This document shows positions 1 through 6,704 of a stretch of 8,137 bases of DNA, one piece after another. The first letter of the stretch is position 1, and each line of letters begins with the position of its first letter. This DNA comes from JBOHPP01 sp050731755 (GTDB lineage Bacteria; Methylomirabilota; Methylomirabilia; Rokubacteriales; CSP1-6). The notes under the pieces are model-generated. The model was not told the DNA's origin. It did not search any database and worked only from the letters and a program-made list of their open reading frames with translations. The position numbers and the translations under genes are program-made. The stretch is from contig JBOHPP010000062.1 in NCBI GenBank assembly GCA_050731755.1, positions 1 through 8,137 of the forward strand, read 5' to 3'.

Positions 1-702
1 GCTTTCGTTCTTGGGCGGCCGACTGGGCCCCGGGCCGTGCTCTGTGCCATCGTGGGCCTCCAGGTGATCGCTATCCTATTGGCCACTTCGATCGGGACCC
101 ACGTTAGTCTGGCCGTCCTGGGAGCCGTCGCCGCGTACACGCTGTGGCCTCGCCTGAGAACTGTCACCCGCAGCGCTCTCGTGATCGCCGCAGTCGGCGC
201 GGTCGTCGTCGGTGCCCGCGAGTGGCGCGAAACTCCCTACTCGTTCACCGAGCGCTTGGAGCTGTATCAGGTCGCCGGGCGGATGATGCTGGACCATCCG
301 GTGCTCGGTCTGGGCGCGGGAGGGTTTCGCGACGCGCTCGCCGCCTACTACCCGGGGCGGTGGCAGCGCCTTCCCTTCCAGGTCGCCGAGCACAGCAGCT
401 TCGTGGCGATTCTCGTGGCCTGGGGCATTCCCGGGCTCGTGTGCTTCATTGGGAGTCTGGGGGCGGTCTTTCGTGACACATGGCCGGCCGTGACCAGCAT
501 TCGCAGGGGCGACGGGTCGCTGGTGGCGTTCGGTCTCTGGCTCGGCTTGTTGGCGTTCATCGTCAACGCCACCTCCGAGAACCTCTTCGGCTTCTCCAAG
601 CTCTCGGGAGTCTTCTGGATCATCGCGGCGCTGCTGTTGCGGCTCATTGCCGCACGTCCGGAACCGGTGGACGATCGAACCGTCGCGGCAGCCCGACCGT
701 GA
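1..702 (+). CDS. O-antigen ligase/polymerase family membrane protein, 5'-truncated by window edge
   Basis: The frame is open from the first base, so the gene begins upstream; a GTG at 37 is in frame but is probably internal. The 233 visible residues hold hydrophobic segments at the start, a periplasmic-type loop, then two or more further membrane segments. The loop has the family pattern: RLELYQVAGRMMLDHPVLG followed by G-x-G-G-F, then an EHSSF segment (His about residue 131) leading into a helix ending WGIPGL. This is the C-terminal signature of the Wzy_C/WaaL superfamily, which polymerises lipid-linked O-units or ligates glycans to an acceptor at the periplasmic face. The usual H-N pair in this loop is replaced by H-S. 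The TGA stop overlaps the GTG start of the flippase gene, so the two are probably translationally coupled. Polymerase versus ligase cannot be settled from sequence alone. The family call is solid. Confidence 0.85.
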   Translation, partial: AFVLGRPTGPRAVLCAIVGLQVIAILLATSIGTHVSLAVLGAVAAYTLWPRLRTVTRSALVIAAVGAVVVGAREWRETPYSFTERLELYQVAGRMMLDHPVLGLGAGGFRDALAAYYPGRWQRLPFQVAEHSSFVAILVAWGIPGLVCFIGSLGAVFRDTWPAVTSIRRGDGSLVAFGLWLGLLAFIVNATSENLFGFSKLSGVFWIIAALLLRLIAARPEPVDDRTVAAARP

Positions 703-2204
703 ACCGAACCTTCCTCGGCATCGTCGGCGCGTCCCTGCTCGGGCAGCTCGCCGTCCTCGGCTACGAGATGGCGCTGACCCATCGGTTCGGCACGACGCGC
801 GGGGCCGATGGTCTGGCCTTTGGCTTCATGCTTGCCTATGCGCTGGGCAACGAGCTAGCGGGCTGGGTCAACGTGCTGCTCGTGCCGAGCCTCCTCGATG
901 CCGAGGCCCGCGACGGGCGCGACGCGGCCACGGGTCTGCTCGGCTCGACGTTGGCTGCGGCTGGCCTGGCGGGCGGCGCCCTCGCCGTCGCGCTCGCCAG
1001 TCTCGGGCCAGGCCTCTGGTTATTGTCCGACGGCACGACCGGCGCCGAGACGGAAGTTCTCCAGCTGTTTTCACCACTGGTTGCACTGCTGCCGATGAGC
1101 GCGGTGCTGGCCAGCGCGCTCCAGGCCCGCGAGCGTTACGTGATGGCGTCGCTCCGACAGGTGATGTGGTATGGCACGGCAGCCCTCGCCATTCTGATGG
1201 CCGGCCGTCTCTTCGGACCGCCCGTCGTGCCGCTCGGCATGTTGGTAGGGCTGGCCGCCTATGTCCTCGTCCTCGGTCTCCTGGCCCGGCCGTTCGCCAG
1301 ACGCGCCATGCGAAGCAGATGGGCGAGCGTCCACCGCCTGGCCCCTGAACTGCCGCCGCTGACTGTCATGTCAGCCGCGAACTACGGACTGGTCTTACTG
1401 GAGCGGGCCCTCGCCGCCAACCTCGGCGCCGGCCGGCTGGCGGCACTGACCTACGCGTTTCGGATCGTGAACGGCCCCATCACGCTGATCGTGATGACGG
1501 CGTCGACCATGTTTTTTACCGCGATGTCGGCGAAGGCGGCCCGCGAAGGGCGACACGCGGTTCATGAGCTCGCCGGCCCGGCGCTGCGTCTCGGCATCGT
1601 TCTCAGCCTGCCCGCGGCCGCGCTGCTCGTGGTCTCCGCCGAGCCCATCGTCCGGGTTCTCTTCGAACGCGGCGCCTTCACTCCCGAGTCGACGCGGCTG
1701 ACCGCGCTGGCGATGGTCTGCTACGCCCCGGGCCTGGCGGGTTGGACGATTTTGCAGCTTCTCCTCCGGGTCCATTGGGCGCTCCGCCATCTGCGTGTCC
1801 TGGCCGCGATCCAGCTCGGATCGGCGGCGTTCGGAGCCGTCAGCATGCTGTACCTGACCTGGGCCCTCGGATTCCCCGGCCTGGCCATCGCCACCTCGCT
1901 GACCGCGCTGGTTCACGCCGGCGCGCTGGCGGTGGCTCTGCACCGAGGACGGGCTCCGGCGGAAGCGCGGTCAGTGGCCCACCTGACTGGGCAGGCCATC
2001 CTGGGGTCCGTAGCCGCGGCCGCCGTAGCCGCCGCGCCGGGCCTCGTCGTGGATCACGCCATCGCCCGACTTGCGCTCGGGGTGCCCTCGGGAATCGCCG
2101 CGTACGTCGCAATCATGAAGCGCATTGCTCCGGCCGACTGGCGCGCGGTCCTCCGGCTCCTTTCGCGCGACGCCCCGTGGGCCTTCGCACGGCGCCCGGG
2201 TTGA
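699..2204 (+). CDS. MurJ/MviN-family lipid-linked oligosaccharide flippase
   Basis: Predicted 501-residue multi-pass membrane protein, with about 12-14 hydrophobic segments along its length and no large soluble domain, close to the usual MurJ length. The best family marker is the segment from about residue 315, PIVRVLFERGAFTPEST, followed by a Leu/Ala-rich helix and LLLRVHWAL. This matches the central MurJ pattern of a (L/I)F-x-RGAF motif followed by a helix pair. The N-terminal part (THRFGTTRGADGLAFGF) resembles the MurJ fast-evolving FG-x-x-x-x-ADAF region, but the conserved Arg-rich NLLRR-x-F-AEGAF stretch of true MurJ is missing. I therefore infer a glycan-locus flippase replacing Wzx rather than the housekeeping lipid II flippase. 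The GTG at 699 is chosen because it overlaps the upstream TGA (GTGA) and begins at the first hydrophobic helix; the frame also stays open upstream to 480, but that part lies inside the ligase gene. No clear Shine-Dalgarno is visible. Confidence 0.88.
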   Translation: MNRTFLGIVGASLLGQLAVLGYEMALTHRFGTTRGADGLAFGFMLAYALGNELAGWVNVLLVPSLLDAEARDGRDAATGLLGSTLAAAGLAGGALAVALASLGPGLWLLSDGTTGAETEVLQLFSPLVALLPMSAVLASALQARERYVMASLRQVMWYGTAALAILMAGRLFGPPVVPLGMLVGLAAYVLVLGLLARPFARRAMRSRWASVHRLAPELPPLTVMSAANYGLVLLERALAANLGAGRLAALTYAFRIVNGPITLIVMTASTMFFTAMSAKAAREGRHAVHELAGPALRLGIVLSLPAAALLVVSAEPIVRVLFERGAFTPESTRLTALAMVCYAPGLAGWTILQLLLRVHWALRHLRVLAAIQLGSAAFGAVSMLYLTWALGFPGLAIATSLTALVHAGALAVALHRGRAPAEARSVAHLTGQAILGSVAAAAVAAAPGLVVDHAIARLALGVPSGIAAYVAIMKRIAPADWRAVLRLLSRDAPWAFARRPG

Positions 2205-2263
2205 GCGAAGCGACGGCGGGAGATGGTCCGGCCCACCCAAGGGATGTACGAGGGCGGACAGAG

Positions 2264-2282
2264 GTGTAGTACGATACACGCC
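2264..2282 (+). promoter_or_regulatory. Possible promoter (-10-like TACGAT) with overlapping inverted repeat before the SDR gene
   Basis: TACGAT at 2270-2275 matches four of six bases of the -10 consensus and ends 7 nt before the ATG at 2283, so transcription would begin at or beside the start codon. It sits inside a short inverted repeat, GTGTA (2264-2268) and TACAC (2275-2279), with a 6-nt centre. No convincing -35 lies 16-18 nt upstream. A GAGGTG stretch at 2261-2266 is too far (16 nt) from the ATG for a normal Shine-Dalgarno. The 78-bp gap (2205-2282) is otherwise featureless and has no terminator hairpin. Confidence 0.35.
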
Positions 2283-3251
2283 ATGCGTGTGCTCATCACC
2301 GGCATCACCGGCTTCGTCGGTAGCCATCTCGCCGAGTTCGCGCTGCATCAGGGCGCCGAGGTGATCGGCTCGGTGCGCTGGCGCAGCAACACCGAGCACA
2401 TCGAGCACCTGCGCGGCCGCCTTACCCTCATCGAGTGCGACTTGCGGGAGGTGCTCTCGGTCCGCAACCTGCTGGAGCAGGCCCGGCCCGACTGCATCGT
2501 CCACCTCGCCGCCCAGAGCTTCGTGGCCGCGTCGTGGCAGACGCCCGCGGAGACGCTGGTCACCAACGCCCTTAGCCAGCTGCACCTGCTCGAAATGATG
2601 CGGCAGCTCGGCTCGCGGGCTCGCTTCCTGGCCATCGGCTCCAGCGAGGAGTACGGGCTGGTCGAGGCCGACGAACTGCCCATCCGCGAAACGAACCCGC
2701 TGCGCCCGCTCTCGCCCTACGCGGTGAGCAAGGTGGCCCAGGACCTCATGGGCTACCAGTACTTCAAGAGCTACGGCATGGACATCATCCGCACCCGCGC
2801 GTTTAACCACAGCGGCCCCCGTCGAGGCGAGTGCTTTATGAGCTCCAACTTCGCCAAGCAGGTGGCCGAGATCGAGGCGGGGCTGCGCGAGCCGGTCATG
2901 AGTGTGGGCGATCTCAAGCCCACCCGGGACTTCTCCGACGTCCGCGACGTCGTGCGCGGCTACTGGTCGTTGCTCGAGCGGGGCACCGCCGGCGAGGTCT
3001 ACAATCTCTGCTCCGGGCAGGATCGCTCCATCGAGTGGATCCTGAACTTCTACCTCGCCCAGTCCAAGGTCTCCCGCATCGAGGTCCGTCAGGATCCGGC
3101 CCGGCTGCGGCCCTCGGACGTTCCGGTCCTGCGCGGCGACTGCTCGAAGATCGAGCGGGCCACGGGCTGGCGAGGGCGCATTCCGCTGGAACGGACGCTC
3201 ACCGACCTGCTCGAGTATTGGCGACAGCGCACCCGGCAGCGCGGATCGTAG
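2283..3251 (+). CDS. rmd: SDR-family GDP-sugar enzyme, Rmd-like (GDP-6-deoxy-D-lyxo-4-hexulose reductase / GDP-mannose 4,6-dehydratase group)
   Basis: A complete 322-residue cytoplasmic extended SDR enzyme. The Rossmann nucleotide-binding motif TGITGFVG is at residues 6-13. HLAAQSFV follows at about 74-81, IGSSEEYG at 118-125, and the catalytic pair Y146-x-x-x-K150 sits in SPYAVSK. The C-terminal substrate half carries TRAFNHSGPR, VGDLKPTRDFSDVRDVV, EVYNLCSG and RPSDVPVLRGD. These motifs resemble Rmd, which reduces the GDP-4-keto-6-deoxymannose made by Gmd to GDP-D-rhamnose with NAD(P)H. Databases often label close relatives GDP-mannose 4,6-dehydratase, so dehydratase activity cannot be excluded. 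No separate Gmd is in this window. The frame stays open to an ATG at 2223, but the ATG at 2283 begins exactly at the first beta strand (MRVLITG) and is preferred. The stop lies just before the glycosyltransferase coding region, with which it overlaps if TTG 3218 is used. Confidence 0.85.
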   Translation: MRVLITGITGFVGSHLAEFALHQGAEVIGSVRWRSNTEHIEHLRGRLTLIECDLREVLSVRNLLEQARPDCIVHLAAQSFVAASWQTPAETLVTNALSQLHLLEMMRQLGSRARFLAIGSSEEYGLVEADELPIRETNPLRPLSPYAVSKVAQDLMGYQYFKSYGMDIIRTRAFNHSGPRRGECFMSSNFAKQVAEIEAGLREPVMSVGDLKPTRDFSDVRDVVRGYWSLLERGTAGEVYNLCSGQDRSIEWILNFYLAQSKVSRIEVRQDPARLRPSDVPVLRGDCSKIERATGWRGRIPLERTLTDLLEYWRQRTRQRGS

Positions 3252-4417
3252 ACGAGGCGGCCACCGGCGCCCGGGGCCGCCCCCGGGTCGCGCTCGTGCA
3301 CGACTGGCTGACCGGAATGCGGGGCGGCGAGCGCTGCCTCGAGGTCGCCTGTGAGCTGTTTCCTGACGCGCCCGTCTTCACCCTGCTCCACGTCCCCGGC
3401 AGCGTCTCGCCGACCATCGAGCAGCATCGAGTGGTGACGTCCTTCATCCAGCGGCTGCCGGCGGCGGCCACGCGCTACCGTCACTACCTGCCGCTTTTCC
3501 CCGCCGCCGTCGCACGCTTCGATCTCCGCGGCTTCGATCTCGTGCTTTCGCTGAGCCACTGCGTGGCCAAGGCGGCGCCGGCGCCGCGGGGCGCGTTGCA
3601 CCTGACGTACTGCTTCACGCCCATGCGCTACGTGTGGGACCTCTACGACGACTACTTCGGCGAGCGGGCCGGGCGGCTGGCGCGGCAGCTCATGCCGCCG
3701 GTGGCCGCCTCCCTTCGCCGCTGGGACCGGCGGACGTCCGGAGTCCACGCCTTCGTCGCCATCTCGCGTCACATCGCCGACCGCATCCGGCGCGTCTACC
3801 AGCGCCCGGCCGAGGTCATCTATCCCCCGGTGGACGTCGACCGATTCCGTCCGGGTGGTCCCGCCGAGGACTTTTACCTCGTGGTTTCGGCCCTGGTGCC
3901 CTACAAGCGGGTCGACCTCGCCATCGGCGCTGCTGCCCGCCTTGGTTGCCGTCTCGTAATCGTCGGCACCGGACCCGAGGCGGCCCGGCTGCGGGCGCTG
4001 GCCGGACCGTCGGTCGAGTTCCTGGGCTGGCGCCCGGACCGCGAAGTGGCCGCGCTCTACTCGCGCTGCCGCGCCGTCCTCTTTCCGTCGGTGGAGGACT
4101 TCGGGATCGTGCCCCTGGAAGCGGCGGCGGCGGGGCGGCCGACGATCGCCCTGGCGCGTGGCGGCGCGCTGGAAACGGTGGTCGGTCCCGACGACGCCGG
4201 TGGCGTGCCGGCCACGGGCATGTTCTTCACCGAGCCGACGGTGGAGGCCCTGGCCGCCGCCATCGAGCGGTTCGAGCGCGCCGCGTCCCACTTCGACCCC
4301 GACGCGCTCCGGGCGCACGCCCGCCAGTTCGATCGGCCGATCTTCGCTCGCCGCCTGCGCGCGTATGTGGACGCCCAGTGGCGGGCCTGGAGCCTCAACA
4401 ATCCTTCCAGTCCTTGA
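3218..4417 (+). CDS. GT4-family (GT-B fold) glycosyltransferase, start uncertain
   Basis: A cytoplasmic or membrane-associated sugar transferase, about 399 residues from the TTG used here. The acceptor domain opens with VALVHDWLTGMRGGE (residues 24-38), a common GT4 start with the glycine-rich loop, and contains YCFTPMRYVWDLYDDYF. The donor domain starts near FYLVVSALVPYKRVDLAI (K230, R231, phosphate-contact position), followed by LVIVGTGPE, VEFLGW and the retaining-GT signature E-x7-E, EDFGIVPLE (E293 and E301). The donor sugar cannot be read from sequence; mannose or a GDP-sugar is plausible given the neighbour. The start is a problem: GTG 3296 would cut the first beta strand, while between 3218 and 3296 there is no ATG, GTG or TTG in frame. 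TTG 3218 keeps the whole fold but overlaps the SDR gene by 34 nt and has no clear Shine-Dalgarno. Family assignment is firm; the 5' end is not. Confidence 0.87.
   Translation: MATAHPAARIVDEAATGARGRPRVALVHDWLTGMRGGERCLEVACELFPDAPVFTLLHVPGSVSPTIEQHRVVTSFIQRLPAAATRYRHYLPLFPAAVARFDLRGFDLVLSLSHCVAKAAPAPRGALHLTYCFTPMRYVWDLYDDYFGERAGRLARQLMPPVAASLRRWDRRTSGVHAFVAISRHIADRIRRVYQRPAEVIYPPVDVDRFRPGGPAEDFYLVVSALVPYKRVDLAIGAAARLGCRLVIVGTGPEAARLRALAGPSVEFLGWRPDREVAALYSRCRAVLFPSVEDFGIVPLEAAAAGRPTIALARGGALETVVGPDDAGGVPATGMFFTEPTVEALAAAIERFERAASHFDPDALRAHARQFDRPIFARRLRAYVDAQWRAWSLNNPSSP
3270..3287 (+). promoter_or_regulatory. GC-only hairpin at the start region of the glycosyltransferase gene
   Basis: CCCGGGG (3270-3276) is followed by a 4-nt loop and the exact complement CCCCGGG (3281-3287), giving a 7-bp all-GC stem, extendable by one G-U pair at 3269/3288. 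It lies 18 nt after the SDR stop and 8 nt before the in-frame GTG at 3296. It has no following T run, so it is not a standard intrinsic terminator. It could limit translation initiation or mark an RNA-processing point, or be a by-product of GC-rich codons (it encodes part of ARGRPRV). Confidence 0.4.
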
Positions 4418-4427
4418 AGGGCGGGGC

Positions 4428-4441
4428 TAGAATCGAGGCCG
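4428..4441 (+). promoter_or_regulatory. Likely promoter -10 (TAGAAT) directly upstream of mntA
   Basis: TAGAAT at 4428-4433 matches five of six -10 consensus bases and ends 8 nt before the ATG at 4442, which would put the transcription start at the start codon and give a leaderless or nearly leaderless message. The hexamer 17 nt upstream (TTCCAG, 4405-4410) is a poor -35. A GAGG at 4435-4438 is only 3 nt from the ATG, too close for a standard Shine-Dalgarno. This would give the toxin-antitoxin pair its own transcription inside the glycan operon. Confidence 0.5.
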
Positions 4442-4861
4442 ATGCGCCGCAAGGTCGTGACCGCCCGGGAACGAAATGCGATAGTGGAGTCCCTTCGTAG
4501 ACACCTCGAGAACCGGCCTGAGATCCTCTGCGCCTACCTCCACGGTTCCTTTTCTACGGAGGAGCCCTATCGCGACATCGACGTCGCGGTGTGGATCGAC
4601 CCGGCCCGACTGGATCTGGGGGCCACGACTCGCTACGCGCTGGATCTCTCGACCGAGCTCTCCCTGGCTCTGGGCGAGGCGGTGGACGTGCAGGTGCTCA
4701 ATCGGGCGCCCCTCACATTTCGCCATCACGCCTTCAAAGGACAGCCGCTCGTGGTGCGCGACCGGGAGTGGCTCGACGAGCTGCGGGCGAGGACCTGGGA
4801 CGACTACTCCGATTTTCTTCCCTTCGCGCGCCAGTACCTCCGGGAGCTGCTCGGTGCGTGA
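4442..4861 (+). CDS. mntA: MntA-like nucleotidyltransferase, antitoxin of a HEPN/MNT (type VII) pair
   Basis: A 139-residue minimal nucleotidyltransferase, normal size for the family. The active-site signature is complete: G35-S36 in YLHGSFSTEEPY, then D45-x-D47 (RDIDVAVWI) and the third carboxylate D82 in AVDVQVLN. Characterised MntA proteins inactivate the partner HEPN RNase by transferring AMP from ATP to a tyrosine next to the HEPN active site. An intact triad suggests this copy can still do so. The gene follows the glycosyltransferase after 24 bp and overlaps the HEPN gene by 8 nt, the usual arrangement for this pair. ATG 4442 is supported by the -10 hexamer just upstream. A stand-alone role as another minimal nucleotidyltransferase is less likely because the HEPN partner is adjacent. 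Base composition looks somewhat less GC-rich than the flanking glycan genes by eye. Confidence 0.88.
   Translation: MRRKVVTARERNAIVESLRRHLENRPEILCAYLHGSFSTEEPYRDIDVAVWIDPARLDLGATTRYALDLSTELSLALGEAVDVQVLNRAPLTFRHHAFKGQPLVVRDREWLDELRARTWDDYSDFLPFARQYLRELLGA
4842..4846 (+). promoter_or_regulatory. Shine-Dalgarno GGGAG supporting GTG start of the HEPN gene
   Basis: GGGAG lies inside the end of mntA with a 7-nt gap to the GTG at 4854. This spacing supports GTG 4854 as the true start and the 8-nt overlap with mntA. Confidence 0.55.
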
Positions 4862-5288
4862 AGTCAACCTCGATCGGCTGCGAGATCTGGCCGGACATCT
4901 GCGAAGCGCGCTCCGGCAGCTCGGGGAACTGGGCCAGGCGCCTCGGGATGCATTCCTGCGCGACGCCCGAACCGTCAACGGCGCAAAGTACCTGCTCATC
5001 GTCGCCACCGAAGCAGCGCTCGATATCTGCAATCACCTGGCGGCCCGGAGAGGGGGGCGAAGCCCCGACGATTACGCCGACTGCATCGCCATCCTGGCCG
5101 AGATCGGCGCGATCGACGAGAAGCTGAAGGCCCGACTCGTCAGGATGGCGCGGTTCCGCAACCTGCTCGTCCACCTCTACGCGAAGGTGGACGACGCCGA
5201 GGTACACCGCATCGTCCGCGAGGATCTCGTCGATTTCGAGCGTTACCTCGCCAGCATCGGGCAGTACCTGAAGGCTGAGCTGTGCTGA
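4854..5288 (+). CDS. hepT: HepT-like HEPN-domain RNase toxin (DUF86 family)
   Basis: A 144-residue, mostly helical cytoplasmic protein. The HEPN catalytic motif is R102-N-L-L-V-H107-L-Y109, that is R-x4-H-x-Y, with the tyrosine that MntA AMPylates in the characterised HepT/MntA pair. An upstream helix carries the conserved NGAKYLLIVATEAALDICNHLA segment (residues 42-62) typical of DUF86. R, H and Y are all present, so the toxin appears intact. HepT proteins are RNases; in studied cases they act on tRNA or mRNA. The gene starts with GTG behind a GGGAG Shine-Dalgarno and overlaps mntA by 8 nt. Its TGA overlaps the next gene's GTG start region by 7 nt, so the toxin is translationally linked to a glycan enzyme. 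Target RNA cannot be predicted here. Confidence 0.88.
   Translation: MREVNLDRLRDLAGHLRSALRQLGELGQAPRDAFLRDARTVNGAKYLLIVATEAALDICNHLAARRGGRSPDDYADCIAILAEIGAIDEKLKARLVRMARFRNLLVHLYAKVDDAEVHRIVREDLVDFERYLASIGQYLKAELC
5270..5274 (+). promoter_or_regulatory. Shine-Dalgarno GAAGG supporting GTG start of the phosphotransferase
   Basis: GAAGG lies within the end of hepT, 7 nt before the GTG at 5282. It supports that start and a 7-nt overlap between the two genes. Confidence 0.55.
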
Positions 5289-6682
5289 AGGCGCACTCCC
5301 GGCTCTTCGAGCACCTGGCGCTGGCCGCCGACCTCGTGCTCGTCGCCGCCTGCTGGCTGGGCGCCTATGCCCTGAGGTTCTATGTGGTGGGGCCGCCGCT
5401 GGTCACGCCGGACATCCCCCCGCTGAGCGACTACCTGATCCAGCTCGTCCCGATCTTGCTGGTGTGGGGCGTCGCCTTCCGCTCGCTCGGCCTCTACCGG
5501 CCGCGCCGGCTGGGCTCTCGCCTGAGTGAGTGGGTCGACATGGCCAAGGCCTCGACGCTCGGCGTGCTGGTGCTCGTCGCGGGCATGGCGTTCGTGTTCA
5601 AGGAGTACGAGTACTCGCGGGTGGTGATCCTGTACTTCTGGGCGATGTCGATCGTCACCCTGAGCCTGTGGCGGGCGACGTTCCGCGAGGGATTGAGATT
5701 CGCTCGCCGGCACGGGCTGTACGTACGCAGGGCGCTCGTGGTGGGCAGCGCGGGGCCGGCCGCCGAGATCGTGGCCGCGCTCCGCCGGCGCCCCGACGTG
5801 GGCGTGCAGGTAATCGGTCTGGTGGGGGACAGGGCCGACGATGCCCAGAGCCCCGCGCCGTGGCTCGGGAAGTTCGAGGAGCTGCGGGCGGTCCTCGATC
5901 GCGAGATCGTCGACATCGTCTTCGTGGCGTTGCCCCACGCCGACTTCGCGCGGCTGAACTTCGTCCTCCAGGAGATCGCCGACGATCCGGTGACGATCCA
6001 CCTCGTGCCCGACGTCTATGGCCTCACCTCGCTGCGCGGAGGGATCGAGGAGTTCGAGGGCGTGCCGCTGATCCACCTGCGCGAGTCGCCTCTGCACGGC
6101 TGGAACCGGCTGCTCAAGCGGACGATGGACCTGGCGGTGGGGGGCGCCGTGATCCTGGCCACGGCGCCGCTCCTGGGACTCATCGCGCTCGGCATCCGGC
6201 TGACCTCGCCGGGGCCGGTGCTGCTGCGACAGGAGCGCATGGGACTCGACGGCCGGCGGTTCACGATGCTCAAGTTCCGGACGATGCGGGCGGACGCGGA
6301 GGCGGCGACGGGGCCGGTGTGGGCGGCGGCCGACGATCCCCGGCGCACGCGACTGGGCGCGCTGCTGCGGCGCTTCAGCCTCGACGAGCTGCCGCAGCTC
6401 TTCAACGTCCTGCGCGGCCAGATGAGCCTGGTGGGGCCACGGCCGGAGCGCCCCGTTTTCGTCGACGAGTTCCGCCGTCGGTTTCCCGGTTACATGCTCC
6501 GTCACAAAGTGAAGGCCGGGATGACCGGCTGGGCCCAGATCAACGGCTGGCGGGGCAACACGTCGCTCGAGAAGCGCCTGGAGTACGACCTCTACTACAT
6601 CGAGCGCTGGTCTCTCGCCTTCGACCTCTGGATCCTGGCCCACACCCTCTGGCGCGGGTTCTTCGACAAGAACGCCTACTGA
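5282..6682 (+). CDS. wcaJ: Undecaprenyl-phosphate glucose phosphotransferase (WcaJ-type initiating transferase)
   Basis: A complete 466-residue polyprenyl phosphosugar transferase that moves a hexose-1-phosphate from UDP-sugar to undecaprenyl phosphate, the first step of the glycan. Four hydrophobic segments at about residues 11-33, 50-70, 90-107 and 112-131 form the N-terminal membrane domain. A Rossmann-like CoA-binding-type domain follows (RRALVVGSAGPAAEIV, 149-164, to about 260). The catalytic part begins with KRTMDLAVGG and a membrane-dipping helix (about 284-308), then SPGPVLLRQERMG, KFRTM, and the catalytic Asp-Glu dyad D368-E369 in LDELPQLFNVLRGQMSLVGPRP. The C-terminal GMTGWAQINGWRGNTSLEKR and the NAY ending are typical of the glucose-specific subfamily. 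Sugar identity (glucose or galactose) is inferred from the family. It is the largest complete and best conserved gene in the window. GTG 5282 is supported by GAAGG upstream. Confidence 0.93.
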   Translation: MLKAHSRLFEHLALAADLVLVAACWLGAYALRFYVVGPPLVTPDIPPLSDYLIQLVPILLVWGVAFRSLGLYRPRRLGSRLSEWVDMAKASTLGVLVLVAGMAFVFKEYEYSRVVILYFWAMSIVTLSLWRATFREGLRFARRHGLYVRRALVVGSAGPAAEIVAALRRRPDVGVQVIGLVGDRADDAQSPAPWLGKFEELRAVLDREIVDIVFVALPHADFARLNFVLQEIADDPVTIHLVPDVYGLTSLRGGIEEFEGVPLIHLRESPLHGWNRLLKRTMDLAVGGAVILATAPLLGLIALGIRLTSPGPVLLRQERMGLDGRRFTMLKFRTMRADAEAATGPVWAAADDPRRTRLGALLRRFSLDELPQLFNVLRGQMSLVGPRPERPVFVDEFRRRFPGYMLRHKVKAGMTGWAQINGWRGNTSLEKRLEYDLYYIERWSLAFDLWILAHTLWRGFFDKNAY

Positions 6683-6704
6683 TGCGCCGGCCGGCGATGT
6701 CGCC

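Noticed and set aside
1971..2810. Minus-strand open frame of 279 codons spanning the flippase-SDR gap
   Set aside because: It is antisense to two conserved genes and has no family features of its own.
3089..4318. Minus-strand open frame of 409 codons opposite the glycosyltransferase
   Set aside because: Same antisense-type composition with no recognisable motif; the plus strand has clear GT4 motifs.
4403..4420. CCTTC/GAAGG inverted repeat after the glycosyltransferase as a terminator
   Set aside because: Only 5 bp with an 8-nt loop and no following T run; it also overlaps the stop codon.
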